In this document: piece after piece, positions 16,768 through 24,489 of the stretch
Layout: every line of letters begins with the position of its first letter
Position numbering within the stretch: the stretch's first letter is position 1
The notes under the pieces: generated by a model
Told to the model about the DNA's origin: nothing
The model's database searches: none
What the model saw: the letters and a program-made list of their open reading frames with translations, nothing else
Assembly (NCBI GenBank): GCA_022508705.1
Contig: JAFLUO010000006.1
Span: forward strand, 1-31,491
Length of the DNA: 31,491 nt
Source: Oscillospiraceae bacterium
GTDB taxonomy: Bacteria > Bacillota > Clostridia > Oscillospirales > Acutalibacteraceae
Direction of reading: 5' to 3'
Made by a program: the position numbers and the translations under genes

Positions 16768-17584
16768 AAAGAAAAGACTTGACACAGCGGTTTTTGAATT
16801 GGGTTTGTGCGAAAGCCGTTCAAAAGCGTCCGCGTTAATAATGTCGGGTTCGGTTTATGTAAACGGTCAAAAGGAAACTAAGGCAGGGTACACAGTAAAA
16901 CCGACTGATAAAATTGAATTAAAAGGCAAACAGATGCCATATGTCAGCCGTGGCGGGTATAAGCTTGAAAAGGCTATGCAGTCGTTTCCCATAACGCTTA
17001 CAAACAGTATTTGCATGGACATTGGCGCATCAACGGGCGGATTTACCGATTGTATGCTTCAAAACGGCGCAAAAAAGGTTTATTCAATTGACGTTGGCTA
17101 CGGTCAACTTGCCTGGAAGCTTCGCAGTGATGAGCGTGTAGTAAATTTAGAGAGAACTAATTTTCGATACCTTACGAAAGATACTGTAACTGACGAAATT
17201 GACTTTGCGAGCATTGACGTTTCTTTTATTTCACTAAAGCTGATTTTACCCGTTCTTTTTGATTTTCTGACACAAAGCGGAAAATGCGTTGCTCTTATTA
17301 AACCTCAGTTTGAAGCAGGAAGAGAAAAGGTTGGCAAGAAAGGCGTTGTTCGTGAACTTTCAACTCATATCGAGGTTATTGAATCAATTGTAGAATTTGC
17401 TCTTGAAACAGGATTCTCAGTCTTAGGCTTAACATTTTCTCCAATAAAAGGACCTGAGGGAAACATTGAATACTTAATTTATCTTTCAAAAGATGAAAAA
17501 TCCTCTCTTGACTTTGATAAAACCCATATTACTGAAATTGCAGTAGCATCTCATAAAAACTTAAGCGGTGATAACAATGATTAA
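16760..17584 (+). CDS. tlyA: TlyA-family rRNA methyltransferase (S4 + FtsJ-like domains)
   Basis: A 274-residue protein. An S4 RNA-binding domain (residues 1 to about 62; RLDTAVFELGLCESRSKA) is fused to a Rossmann methyltransferase with YVSRGGYKLEKA (61-72) and the SAM-binding MDIGASTGGFTDCML (86-100), followed by DVGYGQLAWKLR, IDVSFISLKLILP and IKPQFEAGREKVGKKGVVR. TlyA proteins 2'-O-methylate 16S and 23S rRNA in mycobacteria; in Firmicutes the family is often labelled hemolysin A, a name the domains do not support. It overlaps dxs and nadK by 8 bases each. Confidence 0.93.
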   Translation: MAEKKRLDTAVFELGLCESRSKASALIMSGSVYVNGQKETKAGYTVKPTDKIELKGKQMPYVSRGGYKLEKAMQSFPITLTNSICMDIGASTGGFTDCMLQNGAKKVYSIDVGYGQLAWKLRSDERVVNLERTNFRYLTKDTVTDEIDFASIDVSFISLKLILPVLFDFLTQSGKCVALIKPQFEAGREKVGKKGVVRELSTHIEVIESIVEFALETGFSVLGLTFSPIKGPEGNIEYLIYLSKDEKSSLDFDKTHITEIAVASHKNLSGDNND

Positions 17585-18434
17585 AGCAGGAATTATCCCA
17601 AACCTTACAAGAGAAAAGGCAGAAAGCGTAACTTATGCCGTAACCGATATGCTTGAAAGACTTAATATTGAATATATTTTTGAGCCTGACACAAAATCGG
17701 TGTTTGGAAACCGTTTTACATATTCTGAAAATTTGTATAAGTATGCCGATGTTGTAATCGCAATAGGTGGTGACGGTTCATTTATTCATACCGCAAAACA
17801 GTGTGCAATTGCTGGCAAGCCTGTTCTTTGTATAAATGCGGGCAATCTTGCCTTTTTAGCAGGGCTTGAAGCAAATGAGCTTGAATTACTAAAATCGCTT
17901 TTAAACGGCAATTACACGAAAGAAAAGCACATGATGCTCAAGTGTTACTTGGAAACTGACGGTAAATCCGAGATGATTGGCTACTGCCTTAACGACATTG
18001 CAGTAGCCCGTGGAAAAGCTTTTAATGTTCTTAATTTTAACGCTTATTGTGATGATAAAATCGTCAATTTTTACAGAGCAGACGGTATTATAGTTTCCAC
18101 CCCTACAGGCTCAACCGCTTATTCCTGGTCTGCAGGCGGCCCTGTAATTGACCCTGCTCTTAGTTGTATAATTATGACACCGCTTTGTACTCATTCACCG
18201 CTAAATAGGTCGATGGTTTTTAACAGCTCTTCAAAAATCAGTATTACAGCGCCTGATAATGGCAATAAGGATATAGTTATTTCTCTCGACGGGGAAACCA
18301 ATATCGACTTACCGCAAAACGGCAAGGTCATTATTGAGAAGTCTGATATTTCAGCCGAATTTATTAGAATTAAATCAGACGAATTTTTTGACGTTTTGAA
18401 CAGAAAACTTACGCAAAGGAGAGTTGAAAGATGA
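17577..18434 (+). CDS. nadK: NAD kinase
   Basis: NadK phosphorylates NAD to NADP. The 285-residue product has the GGDG motif (64-67, AIGGDGSFIHTAK), the region CINAGNLAFLAG corresponding to the family's N-x-G-x-L-G-F-L, and TPTGSTAYSWSAGGPVI, the most conserved block of the family. The C-terminus carries ISLDGE, corresponding to the usual D-G-Q. ATG 17577 is favoured because GGTGAT lies a few bases upstream; a GTG at 17568 is the only nearby alternative. It overlaps tlyA by 8 bases and argR by 4. Confidence 0.95.
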   Translation: MIKAGIIPNLTREKAESVTYAVTDMLERLNIEYIFEPDTKSVFGNRFTYSENLYKYADVVIAIGGDGSFIHTAKQCAIAGKPVLCINAGNLAFLAGLEANELELLKSLLNGNYTKEKHMMLKCYLETDGKSEMIGYCLNDIAVARGKAFNVLNFNAYCDDKIVNFYRADGIIVSTPTGSTAYSWSAGGPVIDPALSCIIMTPLCTHSPLNRSMVFNSSSKISITAPDNGNKDIVISLDGETNIDLPQNGKVIIEKSDISAEFIRIKSDEFFDVLNRKLTQRRVER

Positions 18435-18874
18435 AAAAGGACAGGCAAAAATTGATTATAGATTTTATTGAAAACAATAATGTTTCTACTCAAGAAGAAA
18501 TAATCAAAATGTTGAGCAATAACGGTTATAAAGTCACTCAGGCAACAATTTCCAGAGACATAAAGGACTTAAAGCTTGTTAAAGAGCATTTCGGAAAAAA
18601 TGAAACAAGATATGTTATAAGCAAAAGCGAAACTCATAACAATTTTGCATTGATTTTTGCCCGTTCTGTTTTATCAGTTGAGCTTGCTATGAATATTGTT
18701 GTTGTAAAATGTTATGTAGGCACAGCAAATGCCGCCTGCGTAGCTTTGGAAAATGCTCACATGAAAGGTGTTGTAGGTGCAATAGCAGGGGACGACACCA
18801 TATTCCTTGCGTGTGATTCTCTTGAAAACGCCAAAGATAACCGCGTCGAAATTCTTTCAATGCTTAAAGATTGA
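18431..18874 (+). CDS. argR: Arginine repressor ArgR/AhrC
   Basis: ArgR is the arginine-responsive regulator of arginine metabolism genes. The 147-residue product has an N-terminal winged helix (recognition helix within VTQATISRDIKDLKL, 35-49) and the C-terminal oligomerisation and arginine-binding domain with GTANAACVAL (97-106) and GDDT (120-123), both expected ligand-binding segments. GGAGAG sits just upstream and ATG overlaps the nadK stop. In Firmicutes argR commonly lies between nadK/tlyA and recN, as here. No arginine biosynthesis genes are present in the window. Confidence 0.96.
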   Translation: MKKDRQKLIIDFIENNNVSTQEEIIKMLSNNGYKVTQATISRDIKDLKLVKEHFGKNETRYVISKSETHNNFALIFARSVLSVELAMNIVVVKCYVGTANAACVALENAHMKGVVGAIAGDDTIFLACDSLENAKDNRVEILSMLKD

Positions 18875-18896
18875 TTTTAGTTTAAGGAATGATTTT

Positions 18897-20585
18897 ATGC
18901 TTCAAAACCTTAAAATCAACAATATAGCAATAATAAAAGAGGCTGTTATTGATTTTAATAACGGCCTTAATGTGTTGACGGGTGAAACGGGCGCAGGTAA
19001 ATCAATTATTATTGACGCAATAAATGCAGTTTTAGGTGAGCGTACTTCACGGGAGCTTATCCGCACAGGTAGTGATTTTGCCGAGGTGTCTGCTCTCTTT
19101 AGTGATATAAACAGTTCTGTAAAATCGGCACTTCTTGAAATCGGCATTACTCCCGAAGAAGATGAAACTCTCCTTATTTTGCGTAAAATTTTTGCAGACG
19201 GTAAGAATATCTGTAAAATTAACGGTCAGTCGGTTACGGTTTCAATGCTGAAAAGAATAGGTCGCACTCTTATTAACATTCACGGTCAGCTTGATAATCA
19301 AAATCTTCTCAATGAGGATTATCACATTTTCTACATTGATTCTTTTGCCCAAAACGATGACATAAAAAGCGAATATCAACTCGCCTTTAATGATTTTAAA
19401 GAGGCAGAAAGAAAATATAAATCCTTTATTGAAAACGAATCCGAAAAGGCAAGAAAAATTGATATTTTAACATATCAGACTGAGGAAATTGAAGCTGCTG
19501 ATATTAAAGTAGGGGAATATTCCGATTTAATTAAACGCAGAAATTTCTTACAAAATGCAGAATCTCTTCTGGAACTTGTCAGCTCTGCTTTGAGTTCGCT
19601 TGACGGACAAGACGGTGAAAACGGTGCTGTTTCGCAGGTGTCGTTTGCCGCTTCTTCTCTTCAAAAAGCAATAGATTATGATGATTCTTTAAAAACTGTG
19701 TCGGAAACTCTGACTGACATTTCTTATTCTCTTTCCGATTGCATATCAACACTTAACGACTTTTTATTTTCTGCCGATGTTGACCCGAGAGAACTCGATG
19801 ATATTGAAGAAAGGCTTTCGCTTCTTGAATCAATATTTAAGAAATACGGCGAAACCGAAGAAGATGTTTTAAAGTATTTTGAAAACGCTCAGAAAGAGCT
19901 TGAAGAAATTACTTTCTCAGATCAAATTAAAGAAAAATTAAAGGCTGTGGCTGATGAAAAACGAATTATCATGCAAAATGCCGCAGACAAGTTAAGTGAA
20001 GCACGAAAATCTGCATCTATTCAATTTGCTGAAAAAGTAGCCGAAGAACTTGCTTTTCTTGAAATGCCTTCAATCGTTTTTAAGATAGTTCAAAATAAAG
20101 TTGAATGCACTGAAAACGGTCAGGATGAAATATATTTCTTGATTTCCGCAAATGTTGGCGAAGAACCAAAGGCGCTTTCAAAAATTGCATCAGGTGGTGA
20201 GCTTTCACGAATTATGCTCGCAATCAAAAACGTTCTTGCAAGTAACGATGAAATCCAAACCCTTATTTTTGATGAAATCGACACGGGTGTAAGCGGCAGA
20301 ACCGCTCAGAAGATTGGAATTAAGCTTAAAGAGGTTTCTTTTGACAGACAAGTGCTTTGTGTTACGCACTTGGCGCAGATTGCCGCATTTGCAAACAGCC
20401 ATTATTTAATATCAAAGTCAGAACGAGATAACAAGACTTTTACTGATGTAAAACATATTGAATATGGCGAACGTGTCAGCGAGCTTTCAAGAATAATAGG
20501 CGGAATTGAAAGCACCGACATATCAAAGCAGGCGGCGGCTGAGCTTATAGATTACGCTGAAAATTATTTTCTTGACAAAAATTAA
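18897..20585 (+). CDS. recN: DNA repair protein RecN
   Basis: RecN is an SMC-like ATPase that acts early in double-strand break repair. The 562-residue product has Walker A GETGAGKS (29-36) near the N-terminus, a long coiled-coil-rich middle region (about 150-370), and near the C-terminus the signature ASGGELSRIMLAIK followed by Walker B TLIFDEIDTGVSG and VLCVTHLAQIAAFA. ATG 18897 has AAGGA 8 bases upstream; the frame extends further upstream inside argR, but the protein from 18897 aligns with the family start (MLQNLKINNIAIIKEA). It is the last gene of the nusB operon. Its final codons contain the -35 box of the tyrS promoter. Confidence 0.96.
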   Translation: MLQNLKINNIAIIKEAVIDFNNGLNVLTGETGAGKSIIIDAINAVLGERTSRELIRTGSDFAEVSALFSDINSSVKSALLEIGITPEEDETLLILRKIFADGKNICKINGQSVTVSMLKRIGRTLINIHGQLDNQNLLNEDYHIFYIDSFAQNDDIKSEYQLAFNDFKEAERKYKSFIENESEKARKIDILTYQTEEIEAADIKVGEYSDLIKRRNFLQNAESLLELVSSALSSLDGQDGENGAVSQVSFAASSLQKAIDYDDSLKTVSETLTDISYSLSDCISTLNDFLFSADVDPRELDDIEERLSLLESIFKKYGETEEDVLKYFENAQKELEEITFSDQIKEKLKAVADEKRIIMQNAADKLSEARKSASIQFAEKVAEELAFLEMPSIVFKIVQNKVECTENGQDEIYFLISANVGEEPKALSKIASGGELSRIMLAIKNVLASNDEIQTLIFDEIDTGVSGRTAQKIGIKLKEVSFDRQVLCVTHLAQIAAFANSHYLISKSERDNKTFTDVKHIEYGERVSELSRIIGGIESTDISKQAAAELIDYAENYFLDKN

Positions 20586-20599
20586 ATTTTATGTATAAT
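20572..20599 (+). promoter_or_regulatory. Sigma-A promoter of tyrS
   Basis: Perfect consensus TTGACA (20572-20577) and TATAAT (20594-20599) with a 16-base spacer. The -35 box lies within the last codons of recN. Transcription would start near 20606 and run into the T-box leader. Confidence 0.9.
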
Positions 20600-20605
20600 T
20601 GTCTC

Positions 20606-20864
20606 ATAAAGACTGTGATGCGAAGAAGTAACATTCGCCTAAAGCTTAGAGAGTTTTCGGTTGGTGTAAGAAAACGTGACGGCATTGTGAAATACATCGC
20701 GGAGTCGTTGCCTTGAAATTTCAGTAGGGGCAAACGGGTGTTCCCGTTACAGAACAGGGTAATGTCAGTTACCCGTTAAGGCCGTTTTCGTGAGGAAGCG
20801 GTAAATTGAGGTGGTAACACGGTTTTTCGTCCTCTGCTTTTTAGCAGGGGACTTGATTTTTTTT
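20606..20864 (+). promoter_or_regulatory. Tyrosine-specific T-box leader of tyrS
   Basis: T-box RNAs sense uncharged tRNA. Stem I carries the conserved AGAGAGTTTTCGG and GGTGTAAG elements (about 20648-20670). The specifier codon reads UAC (20693-20695, context GAAATACATC), matching Tyr and the downstream gene. The T-box sequence TGAGGTGGTAACACGG lies at about 20807-20822; its UGGU can pair with the tRNA 3' end ACCA, with U opposite a discriminator A as in tRNA-Tyr. GAGG of the T-box can pair with CCTC at 20831-20834 to form the antiterminator, competing with the terminator that follows. Confidence 0.95.
20829..20864 (+). terminator. T-box regulated terminator
   Basis: A 9-bp stem, GTCCTCTGC (20829-20837) with GCAGGGGAC (20844-20852, one G-U pair), is followed by TTGA and T8. 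It is the off-state of the tyrosine T-box; the SD of tyrS begins directly after the T-run. Confidence 0.93.
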
Positions 20865-20877
20865 GGAGGTATTTGAA

Positions 20878-22107
20878 ATGCAGATTTATGAAGAACTCGT
20901 TGCCCGTGGTCTTATTGCACAGGTTACGAATGAAAGTGAAATCAGAGAAATGATCAATAACGGTAAGGCAACCTTTTATATAGGCTTTGACTGCACGGCA
21001 GACAGCCTTACTGCCGGTCACTTTATGGCTCTTACTCTTATGAAAAGACTTCAAATGGCTGGTAACAAGCCAATCGCCCTTATCGGCGGCGGCACAACTA
21101 TGATAGGCGACCCGTCAGGCAGAACCGATATGCGTAAAATGCTTACCCGTGAGGACATTGACCATAATGCAGAATGCTTTAAACGCCAAATGGAAAAGTT
21201 TATTGATTTTTCAGAGGGTAAGGCACTTATGGTTAACAATGCAGATTGGCTTCTTGACCTTAATTATGTTGAATTACTGCGTGAGGTTGGCGCTTGCTTC
21301 TCTGTTAACAATATGCTTCGTGCAGAATGCTACAAACAGAGAATGGAAAAGGGACTTTCTTTCTTTGAGTTTAACTATATGATTATGCAGTCTTACGACT
21401 TCTATCATCTTTTCCAGCACTACAATTGCAATATGCAGTTCGGCGGCGACGACCAGTGGAGCAATATGCTTGGCGGTACTGAGCTTATACGTAAAAAATT
21501 AGGCGAAGATGCCCACGCTATGACAATCACGCTTTTAACAGACTCGCAGGGTAAAAAGATGGGTAAAACAGCAGGCAATGCGGTCTGGCTTGACCCGAAT
21601 AAAACATCTCCCTTTGAGTTTTATCAGTATTGGCGCAATGTGGCCGATGCCGATGTTCTTAAGTGCATAAGAATGCTCACGTTTATTCCCGTTGAGGAAA
21701 TTGATAAAATGGATTCCTGGGAAGGCAGTCAGCTTAATACTGCAAAAGAAATACTTGCTTTTGAGCTTACAAAGCTTGTTCACGGTGAGGAAGAAGCAAA
21801 TAAAGCGCAGGAGGCGGCAAGAGCAATTTTTTCAGGTGCAGGCAGTGCTGAAAATATGCCGACAGTTGAAATTCAAGAAAGCGATTTTGCAGACGGTGAG
21901 ATTTCCGTTGCAGATATTATGCTTATGGCAGGTATCGTTAAGTCAAAAGGCGAAGCGAGAAGAGCAATAGAGCAGGGCGGCGTTTCAGTTGACGATGAAA
22001 AGGTCACAGATGCCTTTAAAAAGCTTTCTAAGGCAGATTTTGAAAAAGGACACATTGTAATCAAAAAGGGCAAAAAGGTGTTCTATAAAGCCGTTATTGC
22101 AGAATAA
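20878..22107 (+). CDS. tyrS: Tyrosyl-tRNA synthetase
   Basis: This class I synthetase charges tRNA-Tyr. The 409-residue product has the HIGH-type motif in DSLTAGHF (TAGH, 45-48), the tyrosine pocket region QSYDFYHLF and QFGGDDQW, and the KMSKS-type motif as KMGKT (227-231). A C-terminal S4 domain (ISVADIMLMAGIVKSKGEARRAI) supports tRNA binding. ATG 20878 has a GGAGGT eight bases upstream, directly after the T-box terminator; an in-frame upstream TTG is rejected. The specifier codon of the leader agrees with the function. It ends in a terminator shared with the convergent operon. Confidence 0.97.
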   Translation: MQIYEELVARGLIAQVTNESEIREMINNGKATFYIGFDCTADSLTAGHFMALTLMKRLQMAGNKPIALIGGGTTMIGDPSGRTDMRKMLTREDIDHNAECFKRQMEKFIDFSEGKALMVNNADWLLDLNYVELLREVGACFSVNNMLRAECYKQRMEKGLSFFEFNYMIMQSYDFYHLFQHYNCNMQFGGDDQWSNMLGGTELIRKKLGEDAHAMTITLLTDSQGKKMGKTAGNAVWLDPNKTSPFEFYQYWRNVADADVLKCIRMLTFIPVEEIDKMDSWEGSQLNTAKEILAFELTKLVHGEEEANKAQEAARAIFSGAGSAENMPTVEIQESDFADGEISVADIMLMAGIVKSKGEARRAIEQGGVSVDDEKVTDAFKKLSKADFEKGHIVIKKGKKVFYKAVIAE

Positions 22108-22127
22108 ATAATCTAATCACAAAAAGT

Positions 22128-22168
22128 ATGCACCCCTAACAGTATTTACTGTCAGAGGTGCATTTTTT
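22128..22168. terminator. Rho-independent terminator after tyrS (probably bidirectional)
   Basis: A long, slightly bulged stem runs from ATGCACC at 22128-22134 to GGTGCAT at 22157-22163, with ACAGT/ACTGT at the tip and T6 following. An A5 run upstream lets it also work for the minus-strand operon that ends at 22182. Confidence 0.88.
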
Positions 22169-22181
22169 CATTTACACAATA

Positions 22182-22631
22182 TTATTCGGCATTTTCAACT
22201 GCATCAATTTCATAAATTATTATATCGAATTCATCAAAATCGCTGGATAATGATTCCGAAATATCAAAATTATTGGCTTCTTCTGCATCAAATTCACCTG
22301 TAGCTTCAAATACGAATTTTCCAACCTTGTTTCCGTTTTCATCAGTATACATTTCTTTTTCGACAAGTTTAATTTCAGCCGAAATTTTCTCGTCAGTATT
22401 TGAAGTTTGACCGCTCAACAGCGTTTTTACTCCGTTTGTCAACGCACCGTCAGTAGCGGCGTTAGCACAAATGCAGGTTGCTAAAAATATTGACACAATA
22501 ACTATAAGTGCAATAATACCTTTTTGGCAAAATTTAATCTGCTTTTTTTCAGTCATATCAAAAATCCTTTCAACAGTTACAGCAGACGGATGGATTTTTG
22601 AAAAAGTATTTTTGTATTCGTTTCTATTCAT
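22182..22631 (-). CDS. Putative anti-sigma factor, single-pass membrane protein
   Basis: A 149-residue protein that I cannot assign by strong motifs. A short cytoplasmic domain (1-35; MNRNEYKNTFSKIHPSAVTVERIF) precedes one membrane helix (about 38-57, GIIALIVIVSIFLATCICANAA) and an acidic extracytoplasmic domain (58-149) with a few predicted strands. No zinc-binding His/Cys anti-sigma motif is visible. It overlaps the 3' end of the ECF sigma gene by 8 bases, the classic arrangement of a cognate membrane anti-sigma factor, and its cytoplasmic part resembles similar short domains next to clostridial ECF genes. Function is inferred mainly from context. Confidence 0.6.
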   Translation of the reverse strand: MNRNEYKNTFSKIHPSAVTVERIFDMTEKKQIKFCQKGIIALIVIVSIFLATCICANAATDGALTNGVKTLLSGQTSNTDEKISAEIKLVEKEMYTDENGNKVGKFVFEATGEFDAEEANNFDISESLSSDFDEFDIIIYEIDAVENAE

Positions 22632-23106
22632 TTATCCATTCATCTCCTAAATTTTCTTTAATTTTATTTCTTGCACGGTTCAGTCGTGTTTTAACGGCAG
22701 ATTCGCTGATTTTTAGCAATTTTGCAATTTCGTTTACTTTATAATCTTCATAGTAAAACAAGTGAATAACCGTGCGCTCTTTTTCAGGTAAACGCATAAT
22801 CGTTTTAAACAAATCGTACTGTGAAGAATTGTCAAAATCCGCTTTTTCCATAAAACTATCATCTAAATCTTTATGCTTGCGAAAAAAATCCTTAAGAATA
22901 TTTTTGCTTTCATTTATGCAGACAACAGTCAGCCATTTGTCCATATGAGCTGTATTTTCAAAGGATTTGTTGTGTTTCCAAAGCTTTAAAAATACACTTT
23001 GTAAAATATCCTCCGCATCGTCTGCACATGAAGTAAATGACAGCGCAATTAAAAATAATCGTTGATTATTGCGCTTAACGGCATCAATATATTCTTCTTG
23101 TGTCAT
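22624..23106 (-). CDS. ECF-type RNA polymerase sigma factor
   Basis: A 160-residue ECF sigma factor. Region 2 is visible in QRLFLIALSFTSCADDAEDILQSVFLKLW and region 4 in MRLPEKERTVIHLFYYEDYKVNEIAKLLKISESAVKTRLNRAR, with the typical helix-turn-helix. The start is ATG at 23106, preceded by AGGTGATG; an upstream GTG (23139) would add 11 residues before this site and is rejected. Just upstream, at 23172-23143 on the minus strand, is a TGTAACC...TGTTATA pair that looks like an ECF promoter, so autoregulation is plausible. The signal sensed is unknown. Confidence 0.92.
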   Translation of the reverse strand: MTQEEYIDAVKRNNQRLFLIALSFTSCADDAEDILQSVFLKLWKHNKSFENTAHMDKWLTVVCINESKNILKDFFRKHKDLDDSFMEKADFDNSSQYDLFKTIMRLPEKERTVIHLFYYEDYKVNEIAKLLKISESAVKTRLNRARNKIKENLGDEWINE

Positions 23107-23142
23107 TTTTTCATCACCTGTATTGAAAGGACCTTTCACTTA

Positions 23143-23172
23143 TATAACAATTCAAAGCTTAAAAAGGTTACA
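23143..23172 (-). promoter_or_regulatory. Candidate ECF promoter of the sigma/anti-sigma operon
   Basis: On the minus strand, TGTAACC (23172-23166) is followed by a T-run, then TGTTATA (23149-23143) with 16 bases between. The AAC core and following T-run are typical of ECF -35 elements; no well-spaced sigma-A pair is present. The -35 begins right where the dap operon terminator T-run ends. Confidence 0.45.
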
Positions 23173-23218
23173 AAAAAATTACAGGTTTACTGAATTTCAT
23201 CAGTAAAGCCTGTAATTT
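23172..23218 (-). terminator. Terminator of the asd-dapA-dapB-ACT operon
   Basis: On the minus strand, an 18-bp stem with one bulge (AAATTACAGG and TTTACTGA pairing with TCAGTAAA and CCTGTAATTT) is followed by T7 (23178-23172). A smaller hairpin, CTCGG/CCGAG (23226-23247), lies between it and the ACT gene stop. Confidence 0.9.
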
Positions 23219-23257
23219 TCATCAGCTCGGCGTACTATGCGACCGAGTTTTTATATT

Positions 23258-23710
23258 TTAAAATACCTTTTTAATTGCTGAGTAAACTGCCGTACTGTCA
23301 TGGCTGAAAACAAGAATTGAAATGTCAACCTCACTGGTTGTAATCATCCTCACCTCAGCACCGACCTCTGCAATAGCGGAAAAAACCTTTGATGCAATAC
23401 CGGGGCAATTCTTCATATCCTCGCCGAAAACAGAAATTTTGCTGTTTCCTGAGCTAATGCCGAGCTTTACCTCAGGGAGTAATTCACGAAGACTTGAAGC
23501 GGCGGTAAAAACCTTTCCGAGATCATCGTCATTTACGGTAAATGAAAGACAGGGCGTTGAGGCATGAGGGGGAATTTGCGAAATCATATCAACATCAATA
23601 TCATTTTTTGAAAGGAATTCAAATATTTTTGCCGTAACACCAATGTCCGAAGGGGAGTCATTAAGAGAAATAAGTGTTACATTTTCAGTAATTGAAACTT
23701 CGTATGCCAT
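23258..23710 (-). CDS. Stand-alone tandem ACT-domain protein (aspartokinase regulatory-domain-like)
   Basis: A 150-residue protein consisting of two ACT domains like the C-terminal half of lysine-sensitive aspartokinase. ACT 1 has GVTAKIFEFLSKNDIDVDMI followed by CLSFTVNDDDL (about 24-70); ACT 2 has ISVFGEDMKNCPGIASKVF and VRMITTSEVDISILV (about 91-135). There is no kinase domain and no room upstream for one, since dapB ends 3 bases before it. A perfect AGGAGG inside the dapB end drives its ATG. Being the last gene of a lysine operon, it is likely a lysine- or threonine-binding regulatory subunit, comparable to the separate beta subunit of Bacillus aspartokinase II, although that one is made from an internal start. 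Partner and ligand are inference. Confidence 0.85.
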   Translation of the reverse strand: MAYEVSITENVTLISLNDSPSDIGVTAKIFEFLSKNDIDVDMISQIPPHASTPCLSFTVNDDDLGKVFTAASSLRELLPEVKLGISSGNSKISVFGEDMKNCPGIASKVFSAIAEVGAEVRMITTSEVDISILVFSHDSTAVYSAIKKVF

Positions 23711-23713
23711 ATT

Positions 23714-24466
23714 TTACGCCTCCTTAAGTACATCTTTCATTGAGTACATACCGCTTTGGGCATTTACGATAAATTTTGCGGCATTTATAGCCCCGTTTGC
23801 AAAAAGCTTTTTAGAATAAGCTGAATGCGAAATTTTAATAACCTCGTCAGTACCTGCAAAAATTATTTCGTGTTCGCCCACAATAGTGCCGCCGCGAACA
23901 GCGCTGATACCTATTTCATTCTTTGACCTCTTCATTCTTTTTGAATGGCGGTCAAACTCATAAACCGGTTCATTTTCCAATACACTTGAAATTTCATTTG
24001 CAAGTAAAAGGGCAGTTCCGCTGGGCGCATCGATTTTTTGATTGTGGTGCATTTCAACTATTTCAATGTCAAATTCAGGGGAAAGAACGGAAGCTGCTTT
24101 TTTCGCAAGCTCTGAAATAAGGTTAATTCCTAAACTCATATTTGCAGTGAAAAATACAGGAATTTCCTTTGATGCATCTTTAATTTCTTGCAAACCGCTT
24201 TCATCAATACCCGTCGTTGCCACAACTGCGGGTATCTTTTTTTCGGTTGCATATTTCAGCATTGAAGAAAGCAAGGCAGGGTGCGAAAAGTCAATAATAA
24301 CATCCGCCTCTGTATCAATTTCGTCAAATGAACGGTAAAGAGGAAAATTGTTATTTTCACCGTATGGGTCCACACCTGCTACAACACTTGTGTTTTCAAA
24401 TGCTGATGCACATTCATAAACGACTTTTCCCATTTTTCCGTTTGCACCGCATAAAAGTATCCTCAT
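23714..24466 (-). CDS. dapB: 4-hydroxy-tetrahydrodipicolinate reductase
   Basis: DapB reduces the DapA product with NAD(P)H in the diaminopimelate/lysine pathway. The 250-residue product has the nucleotide-binding start ILLCGANGKMGK, the central ATTGIDESGL and FTANMSLGINL segments, and the catalytic block HHNQKIDAPSGTALLLA. ATG 24466 is favoured: AGGATGTG lies six bases upstream, whereas a GTG three codons earlier would be too close to it. It follows dapA by 23 bases and precedes the ACT gene by 3 bases. Confidence 0.96.
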   Translation of the reverse strand: MRILLCGANGKMGKVVYECASAFENTSVVAGVDPYGENNNFPLYRSFDEIDTEADVIIDFSHPALLSSMLKYATEKKIPAVVATTGIDESGLQEIKDASKEIPVFFTANMSLGINLISELAKKAASVLSPEFDIEIVEMHHNQKIDAPSGTALLLANEISSVLENEPVYEFDRHSKRMKRSKNEIGISAVRGGTIVGEHEIIFAGTDEVIKISHSAYSKKLFANGAINAAKFIVNAQSGMYSMKDVLKEA

Positions 24467-24489
24467 ATTTTTCACATCCTATACATTTT

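Noticed and set aside
23226..23252. Plus-strand terminator CTCGG/CCGAG followed by T5
   Set aside because: No plus-strand gene ends before it; the 5-bp stem is more likely an accessory hairpin in the 3' region of the minus-strand dap operon.
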